The notes: generated by a model from the letters alone, not told the origin. A DNA stretch of 64,000 nt from Polaribacter sp. HaHaR_3_91 (GCF_019278525.1 NZ_CP058986.1:2514001-2578000); one strand, 5' to 3'; shown: positions 35,042-44,061, counted from the first letter of the stretch. Numbers and translations: made by a program.

Positions 35042-35054
35042 CTCTCTTTTTTAA

Positions 35055-36158
35055 ATGATATTATCTGTACTCTTCTACTCTTTTGTAGTATTTACAGCAA
35101 TACAAATTATTTATTATCTCATTTTTTCTTCTTTTTTATTCAAAAAAAAAACAGATAGAAAAAATGCCTTAGATATTCCTATAACTGTAATTGTATGTGC
35201 CAAAAATGAAGCTAAAAACTTACAAGATTTTTTACCATCTATATTAAATCAAGATTATTCAAATTTTGATATTGTTTTAATAAACGATGCTTCTTCAGAC
35301 GAAACATTAGAGGTTATGGAGTCTTTTGAAAAAGAACATTCTAATATTAAGTTAATTAATGTTGAGAATATAGAGGCTTTTTGGGGAAATAAAAAATACG
35401 CGTTAACACTAGGAATAAAAGGTGCAAAAAATGATCATCTCCTGTTTACAGATGCAGATTGTAAACCTGTATCTAAACATTGGATTTCTGAAATGTCTAA
35501 AAATTTCCAAGAAGAAAAAACCATTGTTTTAGGATACGGTAAGTATAAAAAAGAAAAATCATTAGTAAATTTATTTGTTCGTTTCGAAACCTTGTTAACT
35601 GCAATACAATATTTTAGTTATGCAAAATTAGGATCTCCGTATATGGGAGTTGGTCGTAATTTAGCATATCATAGATCTGAGTTTTTTAATGTGAAAGGTT
35701 TTATAAATCATATCCATATAAAATCTGGTGATGATGATTTGTTTATTCAAGATGCAGCTAACAAAGAAAATACGACCTTTACCATCTCTAAAAAAAGTTT
35801 TACAGAATCTATTGCTCCCAAAAGCTTTAAAGAATGGTTTCAACAAAAAAGGAGACATATATCTACAGCAAAATACTATAAACCAAAACATAAATTCTTT
35901 TTAGGCTTGTTCTTTGTTTCTAAAGTATTGTTTTATCTTTTGGCTATTCTTTTATTTTTCCTTTATCCTTGGGAACCTGTTTTAGCAATATTTTTAACGT
36001 ATTATTTAGTACAATTCATTGTTATCGGTTTTTCTGCTAAAAAATTAAAAGAACCAACCATCACTTATGTATTGCCTTTTTTAGAAATAGGCCTACTAAT
36101 ATTTCACTTTTCAATATTTATCACTAATTTGTCGTCAAAACCAAATCATTGGAAATAG
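35055..36158 (+). CDS. Family 2 glycosyltransferase, membrane protein
   Basis: 367 aa. An N-terminal membrane helix (about 5-27), then a GT-A domain with ITVIVCAKNEAKNL, LINDASSDETLEVM, DADCKPV (DxD) and an acceptor/catalytic GDDDLFIQ. A QKRRH motif (QQKRRHIST) sits where processive synthases have QxxRW. Three hydrophobic segments follow at the C-terminus. It probably adds sugars to a lipid or polysaccharide at the inner membrane. The donor and product are unknown. It overlaps the next sigma gene by 10 nt. Confidence 0.88.
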   Translation: MILSVLFYSFVVFTAIQIIYYLIFSSFLFKKKTDRKNALDIPITVIVCAKNEAKNLQDFLPSILNQDYSNFDIVLINDASSDETLEVMESFEKEHSNIKLINVENIEAFWGNKKYALTLGIKGAKNDHLLFTDADCKPVSKHWISEMSKNFQEEKTIVLGYGKYKKEKSLVNLFVRFETLLTAIQYFSYAKLGSPYMGVGRNLAYHRSEFFNVKGFINHIHIKSGDDDLFIQDAANKENTTFTISKKSFTESIAPKSFKEWFQQKRRHISTAKYYKPKHKFFLGLFFVSKVLFYLLAILLFFLYPWEPVLAIFLTYYLVQFIVIGFSAKKLKEPTITYVLPFLEIGLLIFHFSIFITNLSSKPNHWK

Positions 36159-36712
36159 ACAATACTAAACTTACAATCAATATTACAAAGGCTAAAAGTG
36201 GAAATCAATCTGCATTTAGATTCTTATTGGATACCTATTGGTCTGCCGTTTATAATTATCAATTAAAGAGAACACAAAGCGAAAACGAAGCAGAAGATAT
36301 TACTATACAAACGTTTTCTAAAGCTTTTGACAAAATTAATACTTTTGATGAACAGTATGTTTTTAAAACTTGGCTAATCACCATTTCTAAGAATGTTCAT
36401 ATCGATTTACTACGAAAGAAAAATATTTCTATCGCTACTAATACTTCTAAAGAACAAGAAGAAAAAGCGTATTTAGTAGTCGATGAAAACCCTACTCCTG
36501 AAGATAAAATTATTACAGAACAAAACTTAGCAAAGTTATTAAGGGACATCAAAAAATTAAAACCGAAATACCAAGAAGTGATTCAATTACGTTATTTTCA
36601 GGAATTATCATATAAAGAAATTTCCGAGCAAATTAACGAACCTATGAATAACGTAAAGGTAAAGTTGTTGAGAGCTAAAAAATTGTTAGCAGAGATTATT
36701 AAGAAATCTTAA
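36149..36712 (+). CDS. RNA polymerase sigma factor, sigma-70 family (ECF-like)
   Basis: 187 aa starting with TTG inside the last codons of the glycosyltransferase gene; there is no ATG before region 2, so the overlap start is preferred and implies translational coupling. Region 2 (FRFLLDTYWSAVYNYQ, NEAEDITIQTFSKAFDKI, FKTWLITISKNVHIDLLRKK) and region 4 (LKPKYQEVIQLRYFQELSYKEISEQI, VKVKLLRAKKLL) are clear. No anti-sigma gene is adjacent. Its regulon is not visible in the window. Confidence 0.9.
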   Translation: MEIDNTKLTINITKAKSGNQSAFRFLLDTYWSAVYNYQLKRTQSENEAEDITIQTFSKAFDKINTFDEQYVFKTWLITISKNVHIDLLRKKNISIATNTSKEQEEKAYLVVDENPTPEDKIITEQNLAKLLRDIKKLKPKYQEVIQLRYFQELSYKEISEQINEPMNNVKVKLLRAKKLLAEIIKKS

Positions 36713-36765
36713 ACTATATACCAATGTTTTTGTAATTAATTCTTTATTTTCTAAAAAACCTTGTA

Positions 36766-36918
36766 ATGACAACAAAACAGAAAAAGAACTCCATCTCTAA
36801 AAAAGACAAGAATAACATAAGAATAAGTACTTTAATTGCTGTAGTTTCTTTTATTATTTTTAAAGCTATAATTTCTGATTGGGAACATTTTAAGGCGGGT
36901 TTAACCGGGCACTTTTAG
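36766..36918 (+). CDS. 50-aa single-helix protein
   Basis: A 50-codon frame from ATG 36766 to TAG 36918. The first 20 residues are Lys/Asn/Ser-rich (MTTKQKKNSISKKDKNN), then comes one hydrophobic helix (STLIAVVSFIIFKAII), then SDWEHFKAGLTGH. The polar-helix-SDWEHFKAG layout looks like a real small membrane protein, and I recall similar short proteins in flavobacteria. It follows the sigma gene by 53 nt on the same strand. Function unknown. Confidence 0.6.
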   Translation: MTTKQKKNSISKKDKNNIRISTLIAVVSFIIFKAIISDWEHFKAGLTGHF

Positions 36919-37001
36919 AAGAAAATTCAACATCTCATTATTTCTTATAAAACAAGTTTAATACTTAAAATGATAACTCTACTTTTTTATTTTTTCCTTT
37001 G

Positions 37002-37009
37002 TATCTTTG
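37002..37009 (+). promoter_or_regulatory. -7 promoter element of lipA
   Basis: TATCTTTG matches TANNTTTG, 20 nt before the lipA ATG. Confidence 0.6.
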
Positions 37010-37029
37010 TTTTTCAAATTCAATAAAAA

Positions 37030-37899
37030 ATGGCAATAGAATCTGTAATACTTCCAGAAAAAGCTAAAAAACCAAAATGGTTACGTGTAAAATTACCTGT
37101 TGGTAAAAAATACACGGAACTAAGAACTTTGGTAGATAAATATAAACTGAATACCATTTGTACTAGTGGAAGCTGCCCAAACATGGGAGAATGTTGGGGA
37201 GAAGGTACTGCTACATTTATGATTTTAGGAAACACATGTACTCGTTCTTGTGGTTTTTGTGGTGTAAAAACCGGAAGACCAGATACTGTAGAATGGGATG
37301 AACCAGAAAAAGTGGCACGTTCTATAAAATTAATGAGCATAAAACACGCTGTAATTACTTCTGTAGATAGAGACGATTTAAAAGATGGTGGTTCTATTAT
37401 TTGGGCAGAAACTGTGGATGCAATCCGTAGAGCAAACCCAAAAACAACTTTAGAAACTTTAATTCCAGATTTTCAAGGAAATACAAAGCAGCTAGATAGA
37501 GTTATAGAAGTACATCCAGAAGTAGTTTCTCATAATATGGAAACCGTTAGAAGGTTGACTCGTGAAGTTAGAATACAAGCAAAATACGATAGAAGCTTAG
37601 GTGTTTTAAAATACTTAAAAGAAAACGGAATGCGAACTAAAACTGGTTTAATGCTAGGTTTAGGAGAAATGGAAGAAGAAGTTATACAAACCATGAAAGA
37701 TTTACGTGCAGTAAATTGTGATATTATTACGATTGGTCAGTATTTACAACCTACCAAAAAGCATTTACCGGTTAAAGAATTTATCACTCCAGATCAGTTT
37801 AAAAAATACGAAACATTAGGTTTAGAAATGGGCTTTATGTATGTAGAAAGTGGTGCTTTAGTGCGTTCTTCTTACAAGGCACATAAACACGCTGTATAA
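37030..37899 (+). CDS. lipA: Lipoyl synthase
   Basis: 289 aa radical-SAM enzyme that inserts two sulfurs into protein-bound octanoyl groups to make lipoate for 2-oxoacid dehydrogenases and the glycine cleavage system. The auxiliary cluster Cys are 44, 49 and 55 ([12 protein letters not shown]) and the radical-SAM CxxxCxxC Cys are 70, 74 and 77 (CTRSCGFC). The C-terminal RSSY Ser ligand is present ([13 protein letters not shown]). Length is typical. It is transcribed from its own promoter and ended by a hairpin with U-tract. Confidence 0.97.
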   Translation: MAIESVILPEKAKKPKWLRVKLPVGKKYTELRTLVDKYKLNTICTSGSCPNMGECWGEGTATFMILGNTCTRSCGFCGVKTGRPDTVEWDEPEKVARSIKLMSIKHAVITSVDRDDLKDGGSIIWAETVDAIRRANPKTTLETLIPDFQGNTKQLDRVIEVHPEVVSHNMETVRRLTREVRIQAKYDRSLGVLKYLKENGMRTKTGLMLGLGEMEEEVIQTMKDLRAVNCDIITIGQYLQPTKKHLPVKEFITPDQFKKYETLGLEMGFMYVESGALVRSSYKAHKHAV

Positions 37900-37967
37900 A
37901 TATTTTTAAGTTTATAATGTATTAGCATAAACACTTATATCTTTACATCAAAAATGAATAAAATTTA

Positions 37968-37996
37968 ACGATTCTCAATTGAGAGTCGTTTTTTTA
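37968..37996 (+). terminator. Terminator of lipA
   Basis: ACGATTCTC (37968-37976) pairs with GAGAGTCGT (one G-T wobble) and is followed by eight T. Confidence 0.85.
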
Positions 37997-38047
37997 TTAA
38001 ATTAATATAAAAATTAAATTTAATTAACATATTCTCAAATAATATAC

Positions 38048-38055
38048 TATTTTTG
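38048..38055 (+). promoter_or_regulatory. -7 promoter element with no gene behind it
   Basis: TATTTTTG matches TANNTTTG. It lies 52 nt after the lipA terminator and about 80 nt before the next hairpin, with no reading frame between. Confidence 0.45.
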
Positions 38056-38061
38056 CACCGT

Positions 38062-38162
38062 GTTTGAAAAAGCACTATTGAAAGCAACTTTGTAAACTGT
38101 TTTTGAGATAAATATTTGAATTAGTAAGTAAAAAAAACCATCTCAAATGAGATGGTTTTTTT
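38062..38162 (+). ncRNA. Candidate small RNA of about 100 nt
   Basis: A promoter-like TATTTTTG at 38048-38055 and a strong terminator hairpin at 38133-38160 bracket about 100 nt with no plus-strand ORF of useful length. The transcript would include GTGTTTGAAAAAGCACT, which can form a small stem. The terminator may only serve pheT on the other strand, so the RNA is a hypothesis. Confidence 0.3.
38131..38162. terminator. Bidirectional terminator beside pheT
   Basis: AAAAACCATCTC and GAGATGGTTTTT form a perfect 12-bp stem around AAAT. A- and T-runs on both sides let it end pheT on the minus strand and any plus-strand transcript. Confidence 0.9.
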
Positions 38163-38190
38163 ATGAAAATTAATAAAAGTAATTTTTAAA

Positions 38191-40617
38191 TTACCTTAAT
38201 ACAGCTTCTAAATTCTTTTCGAATGATTGCTGTAATTTTTGCATTATTTTATCTATTTGTTTGTCTGCTAAAGTTTTTGTTTCATCTTGTAATAAGAAAC
38301 TAATTGCATACGATTTTTTTCCTTCTGGTAATTTATCACCTTCGTAAACATCAAATAAATCAACCTCTTTTAATAGCTTTTTTTCAGCTTGAAAAGCTAA
38401 ATTGTATACTTCGTTAAAAGAAACTTTAGAGTCTAATAATAAGGCTAAATCACGTTTTACAATTGGGAATTTAGATAACTCACTTACTTTAATATTCTTA
38501 TTTCCTACTAATTTTAAAATAGTATCCCAATTAAAATCAGCAAATAAAACCTCTTGCTTAATTCCGAATTCTTTTAATAAAGAAGCTTTCACAACTCCAA
38601 ATTCTACTAATTTTATTTTTCCTAAACCAAAAGAAATTCCTTCAGAAAAAATATCTTGTTTAGATGGTGACGATTTTACTTTATCTATTCCTAATCTACT
38701 TAATAAAGAAGTAATAACACCTTTTAAGTAAAAGAAGTCAGTTGATTTACTAGCAACACTCCAGCTTTCTTTTGTTCTGTTACCGGTAACAAAAAGCGTT
38801 AAATGTTTGTTTTCTTCGTATTTCTCGTTGTATTTGTGATATGTTTTACCAAATTCATAAAATTGTAGTGAGTTATTTTTTCTATTGATATTATAACTAA
38901 CAGATTCTAAACCACTAAACAATAAAGATTGACGTAATACTTTTAAATCGTTACTCAACGGATTTAACATTTCTACATTTGCCTCTTCATTAATATTCTC
39001 AGACAATGCCGTGTATTCTGGCTTTGTTAAAGAATTTGCCATTGTTTCGTTAAAACCTAAAGCACTTAATTGGTTTGCAATAACGTTCTCTATCTTAGTT
39101 TCTTTATTAGAATCAAAAGAAATTGAAGTATTTAGTTTGTGAGAAAATTCAATATTATTGTAACCGTATACTCTTAAAATTTCTTCAATAATATCTGCTT
39201 CACGCTGTACATCTGTTCTGTAAGAAGGTATTGTTAAGCCAAGACCACCGTTAGTTACACTGTTAATTTTAATTTCTAAAGAAGCTAAAATATTTTTAAT
39301 GGTTTCCTTAGGAATCTCTTGTCCTATTAATCTATACACATGCTCAAAAGACAAAAATACTTGAAAATCTTCTATTTTAACAGGATAAAAATCAGAAACA
39401 TCTGATGCTAATTTACCACCTGCATATTCTTCAATTAACAATGCTGCTCTTTTTAAAGCATATTCTGTTGTATTTATATCTATACCACGCTCAAAACGGA
39501 AAGATGCATCTGTATTTAAAGCATGTCTTTTGGCTGTTTTACGAACACTAACCGGATTAAAATAAGCACTTTCTAAAAATATAGATTTTGTATATTTTGT
39601 AACTCCAGAATGTAAACCTCCAAAAACACCTGCGATACAAAGCGGATTAGAATCTCCATCACAAATCATAATATCTTCTGATGATAATTCTCTTTCAACT
39701 TCATCTAAAGTGGTAAACTTAGTACCTTCTTCTAATGTTTTTACAAGTATTTTATTTCCTTTTATTTTCTGAGCATCAAAGGCATGTAAAGGCTGTCCTA
39801 ATTCATGTAAAACATAATTTGTAATATCTACAATATTGTTTTTAGGTGTTAAGCCAATAGCCTTTAACCTATTTTGAATCCATTCTGGCGAATCTTTAAC
39901 TTCTATATCTGTAATCGTAATACCACAATAACGAGGAGTAGCTTCTTTACTTTCTACTTCTACATCTACGCGTAACGTTCTTTCATCTACATGAAAATTA
40001 CTTACAGAAGGAGATATCAATTCTAACTTAATGTCTTGCTGAATTAAACCTGCACGTAAATCTCTTGCAACACCAAAATGACTCATTGCATCAGATCTAT
40101 TAGGCGTTAACCCTATTTCGAAAACATAATCTGTTTCTATTTTAAAAACTTCTGCAACAGGTGTACCCGTTTTTAGTTTTTTATCTAAGACTAAAATTCC
40201 GTCATGCCCTTTACCTAAACCTAATTCGTCTTCGGCACAAATCATTCCATGACTCTCCTCTCCTCTTATCTTACCTTTTTTTATTTTAAAGCCGTCACCC
40301 TTCTCGTCATATAAAGTAGTTCCAATAGTTGCAACTGGCACTTTTTGTCCTGCAGCAACATTAGGTGCACCACACACAATTTGTACGGGATTCTCTAGGC
40401 CTAAATCTACTGTAGTTACTTTTAAACGATCTGCGTTAGGATGCTGTATACAAGTTAAAACCTTACCAACAACAATTCCTTTTAAACTTCCTTTTATAGA
40501 TTCTTTGGTTTCAATTCCTTCCACCTCTAAACCTAAATCAGTTAACAATTCTCCTGTTTTAACAGGCTCCCAATCTATCTGCAAAAATTGTTGTAACCAA
40601 TTGTATGATATTTTCAT
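38191..40617 (-). CDS. pheT: Phenylalanine--tRNA ligase beta subunit
   Basis: 808 aa from the ATG at 40615-40617 (MKISYNWLQQFLQIDW), which begins the family N-terminus; an in-frame start ten codons upstream is less likely because of the family start. Domains in order: N-terminal tRNA-binding (OB) domain with GVVVGKVLTCIQHPNADRL-type sequence, B3/B4 editing domains, B5 domain, the catalytic-like core and the C-terminal FDX-ACB anticodon-binding domain (SYAISFLLQDETKTLADKQID). It works with PheS, which is not in the window. A promoter -7 element lies 28 nt upstream. Confidence 0.96.
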   Translation of the reverse strand: MKISYNWLQQFLQIDWEPVKTGELLTDLGLEVEGIETKESIKGSLKGIVVGKVLTCIQHPNADRLKVTTVDLGLENPVQIVCGAPNVAAGQKVPVATIGTTLYDEKGDGFKIKKGKIRGEESHGMICAEDELGLGKGHDGILVLDKKLKTGTPVAEVFKIETDYVFEIGLTPNRSDAMSHFGVARDLRAGLIQQDIKLELISPSVSNFHVDERTLRVDVEVESKEATPRYCGITITDIEVKDSPEWIQNRLKAIGLTPKNNIVDITNYVLHELGQPLHAFDAQKIKGNKILVKTLEEGTKFTTLDEVERELSSEDIMICDGDSNPLCIAGVFGGLHSGVTKYTKSIFLESAYFNPVSVRKTAKRHALNTDASFRFERGIDINTTEYALKRAALLIEEYAGGKLASDVSDFYPVKIEDFQVFLSFEHVYRLIGQEIPKETIKNILASLEIKINSVTNGGLGLTIPSYRTDVQREADIIEEILRVYGYNNIEFSHKLNTSISFDSNKETKIENVIANQLSALGFNETMANSLTKPEYTALSENINEEANVEMLNPLSNDLKVLRQSLLFSGLESVSYNINRKNNSLQFYEFGKTYHKYNEKYEENKHLTLFVTGNRTKESWSVASKSTDFFYLKGVITSLLSRLGIDKVKSSPSKQDIFSEGISFGLGKIKLVEFGVVKASLLKEFGIKQEVLFADFNWDTILKLVGNKNIKVSELSKFPIVKRDLALLLDSKVSFNEVYNLAFQAEKKLLKEVDLFDVYEGDKLPEGKKSYAISFLLQDETKTLADKQIDKIMQKLQQSFEKNLEAVLR

Positions 40618-41062
40618 ATTATTTTTTTCCGGGTTTGTTAACTGCAAATTTACTTAAAATCTACTTTTTATCATCCATTTTAATTCTAAAAAGTAAGTTT
40701 ATTTTTAATATTTCTAAAATAAATTATAACGTGTCTTTAAATCTGAATAATGTTGTAGAAAACACAGAATTATCAACTACTTTCTAGCAAATGTTTTATT
40801 TCTGAAGAGCACCAATTACAGCCTCTTTTTTTAGTTTCGGACCTGTACTATAAAAAAGTTGCTACTTCTAAAGTTTAAATGTATTTTGATTACATTTTTT
40901 TTATTAAAATTAAAAATTAGTTCGTAAAAAAAGTTAGAACAACCTAATTATGCATTTATAAAACTGGTTTTAATATTTTAAATTGAAGAATTTATTGCAT
41001 ATATTTTACTTCGATAATTATCGAAAAAAAAACACAAAATAAAGTAAGGATCTTGTCTAATT
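40618..41062. other. 445-bp spacer between pheT and PAP2 genes
   Basis: No credible gene in either strand. It holds the pheT -7 element (40645-40652) and a 16-bp perfect palindrome TTCGATAATTATCGAA (41010-41025). The rest is low-complexity AT-rich DNA with no feature I recognise. Confidence 0.6.
40645..40652 (-). promoter_or_regulatory. -7 promoter element of pheT
   Basis: TAAATTTG on the minus strand matches TANNTTTG, 28 nt before the chosen ATG. Confidence 0.55.
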
Positions 41063-41635
41063 TTATTGAAATATTTTTTGATTGACCTTCTTAAAAAAGT
41101 AGTAATAAATATTAGCAAAAGTGACACCTACTAAAGCGCCTACAATAATATCTAGAGGAAAATGTACTCCTAAATACAACCTACTATAAGCGAAAATTAA
41201 TGGCCAAAATAAAACAAAGTAGATATACTTATATTTATCTTTTAAAAGTAATACTACAAAAACAGAGAAAAATGTTGATGTAGAAGCATGCCCAGAGGTA
41301 AAACTAAAACTCTGAGGAGTAATTAGCGTTCTTAATAAGTGCTTTATTTCTGGATCGTTATTAGGACGTAAACGTTGTACCGAATTTTTTATAAGGTTCG
41401 TAAATTGGTCTGAAAAGGCGACCAATAAAATCATGGTAAGAATCATAAATCCACCTTGTTTCCAACCATAAGCCTTAATGGTTAAATAAAAAATAAGAAT
41501 AAACAATGGGCTCCAATAAAGCTGATTGGTAATTACCAACCAAAACGGATCCCATTGCTCACTCCCTAAACTGTTTAGAAAAATTAATAACTCTTTATCT
41601 AAATGTATAATATTTTCTAACAAATTATTTTCCAA
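41063..41635 (-). CDS. PAP2-family membrane phosphatase
   Basis: 190 aa with about five membrane helices. All three PAP2 catalytic motifs are present: KNSVQRLRP, FTSGHAST (PSGH type, with Thr for Pro-Ser) and SRLYLGVHFPLDI. The family dephosphorylates lipids such as undecaprenyl diphosphate, phosphatidate or phosphatidylglycerophosphate at the periplasmic face. The particular lipid is unknown. Its start overlaps the end of the cyclophilin/FKBP gene by 11 nt, so it is the last gene of the nrnA-gldI operon. Confidence 0.88.
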   Translation of the reverse strand: MENNLLENIIHLDKELLIFLNSLGSEQWDPFWLVITNQLYWSPLFILIFYLTIKAYGWKQGGFMILTMILLVAFSDQFTNLIKNSVQRLRPNNDPEIKHLLRTLITPQSFSFTSGHASTSTFFSVFVVLLLKDKYKYIYFVLFWPLIFAYSRLYLGVHFPLDIIVGALVGVTFANIYYYFFKKVNQKIFQ

Positions 41636-42791
41636 TTTTTAATACTTCAACTTCAAAAACTAAATCAGATTTTGCAGGAAAAGGACCATATTTTTCTTCA
41701 CCATACCCTAAATAGTAAGGGATAAATAAACGTACTTTTTCTCCTTCGTTCATCGTTAAGACACCTTCTTTAAAACCTGCAATCATAGGTCTTTGAGTAT
41801 CATTTAACTGACAAACAAAAGGTGTTCCACTAGTTTCTGCTGTAGACTGAATTTTTTTACCATCTGCAGTATACAAGGTATAATTAATAGTTAAAGGTTT
41901 GTTGTCAACTATTTTTTTTCCAGAAGTTTCTTTTAATTTTAAAATGCGAAGTCCAGAAGATGTTTTTTCTGCTTTAGCTTCATCCATTTCATCTAAAAAA
42001 GCCGCCTTTTCTACTAAATAATTAGCATATCTTGCTTTTTCAACTTCATCTTCAGCTTTCTTTTTATCTTTTTCTAAATTTGCGAAATCTCCTAATTGAG
42101 TATCAAAAACTTCTGCGGCATTAAAGCTATTTGCTTCAGCCCCAAGTTTAAGAATCTTTACAGATAAAATAGTATCTTTTTGTACAATACTATTTACAAC
42201 AGACATTCTTGTAGAATCTATTGCTTTGTTTAACTGTAAAGAATCTTTAATTTTACTTTTTAATTCTTTTAACTGAAGTGCGTTTATTATTGTTTTACCA
42301 AACACAGCATGTTTACCATCTAAATGTGGAATTGGTTTATGAGTAATAAAAAACTGAGTATTGTTGGTTGTTGGTCCTGCATTTGCCATAGAAAGAATCC
42401 CTTTATCATTATGTCTGTACATTAAATCTCCATCTTCACTCTTTGGAAATTCGTCACCAAAAACATAACCTGCATCTTTTCTTCCACTAGCAGTAAAACC
42501 ACCACCCTGAATTACAAAGTTATCTACAACTCTATGAAAAATAACACCTTCATAAAAGTCTTTACCTTTTAAAGAATCTACTAACTTGCTATTTGTTCCT
42601 TCTACAAGAGAAACAAAGTTTGCAACTGTCATTGGTACATCTTCTGCATATAATTCTACTAAAATCTCCCCATTATTGGTTAAAATTTCAGCATAAACTC
42701 CATCATTAAGTCCTTTGTACTTTTCTGGTGTAGTGCTGCATGCAGTTAATAAAATAACAAATGCAATTAAGTATTTTAAATTCTTCATCAA
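41625..42791 (-). CDS. Cyclophilin-FKBP fusion peptidyl-prolyl isomerase, lipoprotein
   Basis: 388 aa. Lipobox LLTAC, then a cyclophilin domain (about 30-220) with FYEGVIFHRVVDNFVIQGGG, GILSMANAGPTTNNTQFFIT and HLDGKHAVFGK. A helical linker rich in Ala/Glu/Lys (about 220-285) leads to a C-terminal FKBP domain (about 290-388) with PMIAGFKEGVLTMNEGEKVRLFIP and the GYGEEKYGP loop. Both halves catalyse prolyl cis-trans isomerisation, so this is a two-domain periplasmic folding factor. It ends an array of three PPIase genes. Confidence 0.92.
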   Translation of the reverse strand: MMKNLKYLIAFVILLTACSTTPEKYKGLNDGVYAEILTNNGEILVELYAEDVPMTVANFVSLVEGTNSKLVDSLKGKDFYEGVIFHRVVDNFVIQGGGFTASGRKDAGYVFGDEFPKSEDGDLMYRHNDKGILSMANAGPTTNNTQFFITHKPIPHLDGKHAVFGKTIINALQLKELKSKIKDSLQLNKAIDSTRMSVVNSIVQKDTILSVKILKLGAEANSFNAAEVFDTQLGDFANLEKDKKKAEDEVEKARYANYLVEKAAFLDEMDEAKAEKTSSGLRILKLKETSGKKIVDNKPLTINYTLYTADGKKIQSTAETSGTPFVCQLNDTQRPMIAGFKEGVLTMNEGEKVRLFIPYYLGYGEEKYGPFPAKSDLVFEVEVLKIGK

Positions 42792-42796
42792 GTATA

Positions 42797-43525
42797 TTAT
42801 TTTGTAATTTCTAATAATTCTACTTCAAAAATTAATGTAGAAAATGGCTTAATATCTGCACCTTTTTGTTGTGCTCCGTAAGCTAATTCTTGAGGTATAA
42901 AAAATTTGTATTTAGAACCAACATTCATTAACTGCACACCTTCTGTCCATCCTTTAATTACTTGGTTTAATCCAAATTCTGCTGGAGTACCTCTATCTAC
43001 AGAGCTATCAAAAACCTTTCCTTCTATGTTAGTTCCATGATAATGAACTTTTACTTTAGTTGTTGGTCCTTCTGGCTTGTCTCCGTTACCTTCTTTTAAA
43101 ACAATGTACTGTAAACCACTATCTGTAGTAATTACACCTTCTTTTGTTTTATTTTCTGCTAAAAAGTCAATTCCTGCTTTTTTATTTTCTCCAAACTTAG
43201 CTTCTGCTTCACTAGCTGCTTTTTCTTGCTGCTCTTTCATTTGCTCTGCTTGTTTCTTTTGAAAATAAGGGCTAATTACACTCTGAATATCTTTAACATC
43301 TATTAATAAATTAGTAGAATCTAAACCATTTCTAATTGCCTGTGTAAGAATATCTTTATTTACTTCTTCGAAACCAGATCTTAATTGACCAGACATACTT
43401 AAACCAATTGCATAACTAACAGAGTCTATTTCTGTTTCTAAAGATTTAACTTCTTTTACTTGGTTACCACAAGAAACCATAGATGCAACAACAGCTACTG
43501 CTAAAATACTTTTTACTACTTTCAT
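42797..43525 (-). CDS. FKBP-type peptidyl-prolyl isomerase lipoprotein
   Basis: 242 aa, lipobox VASMVSC. The N-terminal helical dimerisation region (SYAIGLSMSGQLRSGFEEVNKD onward, with a long Lys/Glu/Gln helix near 75-100) is like FkpA/Mip. The C-terminal FKBP domain (about 120-242) has GTNIEGKVFDSSVDRGTPAEF, VIKGWTEGVQLMNVGSKYKFFIP and LAYGAQ. It helps fold outer-membrane and periplasmic proteins. It sits 2 nt after the gldI stop and 5 nt before the cyclophilin fusion gene. Confidence 0.92.
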   Translation of the reverse strand: MKVVKSILAVAVVASMVSCGNQVKEVKSLETEIDSVSYAIGLSMSGQLRSGFEEVNKDILTQAIRNGLDSTNLLIDVKDIQSVISPYFQKKQAEQMKEQQEKAASEAEAKFGENKKAGIDFLAENKTKEGVITTDSGLQYIVLKEGNGDKPEGPTTKVKVHYHGTNIEGKVFDSSVDRGTPAEFGLNQVIKGWTEGVQLMNVGSKYKFFIPQELAYGAQQKGADIKPFSTLIFEVELLEITK

Positions 43526-43527
43526 TT

Positions 43528-44061
43528 TTAATTATTTATATTGATTAATGTTACTGTACTCTTAATTGATTGATTAATTCCTATTTTATTTCCATCTCCA
43601 GAAACGCCATAAGCACTATAAGACGGAATCACAAATGTAATGGTTTCTCCAACTTTCATCAACTTTATTCCTACTTGAAGTGCAGAAATAAAATCTTCTT
43701 TATCTACTCTATAATTTTTCACCCCTAATTCGTCCTTACTATAAATTGTATCTCCCTGTAAATCAGCAATATTATACGATATCACCGTAAGATCTCCTTC
43801 TTTTGGAGTTGGAGCGTTTTCTTCTATTTTGTTGATGTAGGCATACCAAAATCCATTAGGAGAAACTTGATATGTATTTACTGAATCTTTTTTAATTACG
43901 TCTAAAATCTTAGCTTCTTCTAAAGCATTTAACTTTATAGATTCCTTAATAGTTTCCTTTAATACCGTTGTAGAGGCCTTAGGATTAATCGGTTTTCTAG
44001 GCTCTATTTTAGAGCAACCTATACATAAAATTGATGTTAGAACTAAAATTTTAATTTTCAT
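43528..44061 (-). CDS. gldI: Gliding-associated peptidyl-prolyl isomerase GldI
   Basis: 177 aa lipoprotein (lipobox LCIGC) with one C-terminal FKBP domain (about 85-177: GDLTVISYNIADLQGDTIYS, ISALQVGIKLMKVGETITFVIP, YSAYGVSGDGNKIG). Size, lipoprotein nature and position between nrnA and an FKBP gene match GldI of Flavobacterium johnsoniae, which is needed for gliding and the type IX secretion machinery. The T9SS cargo at 61656-63314 fits a working system. It overlaps nrnA by 11 nt. Confidence 0.88.
   Translation of the reverse strand: MKIKILVLTSILCIGCSKIEPRKPINPKASTTVLKETIKESIKLNALEEAKILDVIKKDSVNTYQVSPNGFWYAYINKIEENAPTPKEGDLTVISYNIADLQGDTIYSKDELGVKNYRVDKEDFISALQVGIKLMKVGETITFVIPSYSAYGVSGDGNKIGINQSIKSTVTLININN

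Noticed and set aside
40605..40787. 60-codon frame antisense to the pheT start
   Set aside because: It overlaps the pheT promoter and start on the opposite strand; composition is typical of random AT-rich DNA.
41010..41025. Terminator for PAP2
   Set aside because: On the minus strand the T-run comes before the palindrome, not after it, so it does not fit an intrinsic terminator.
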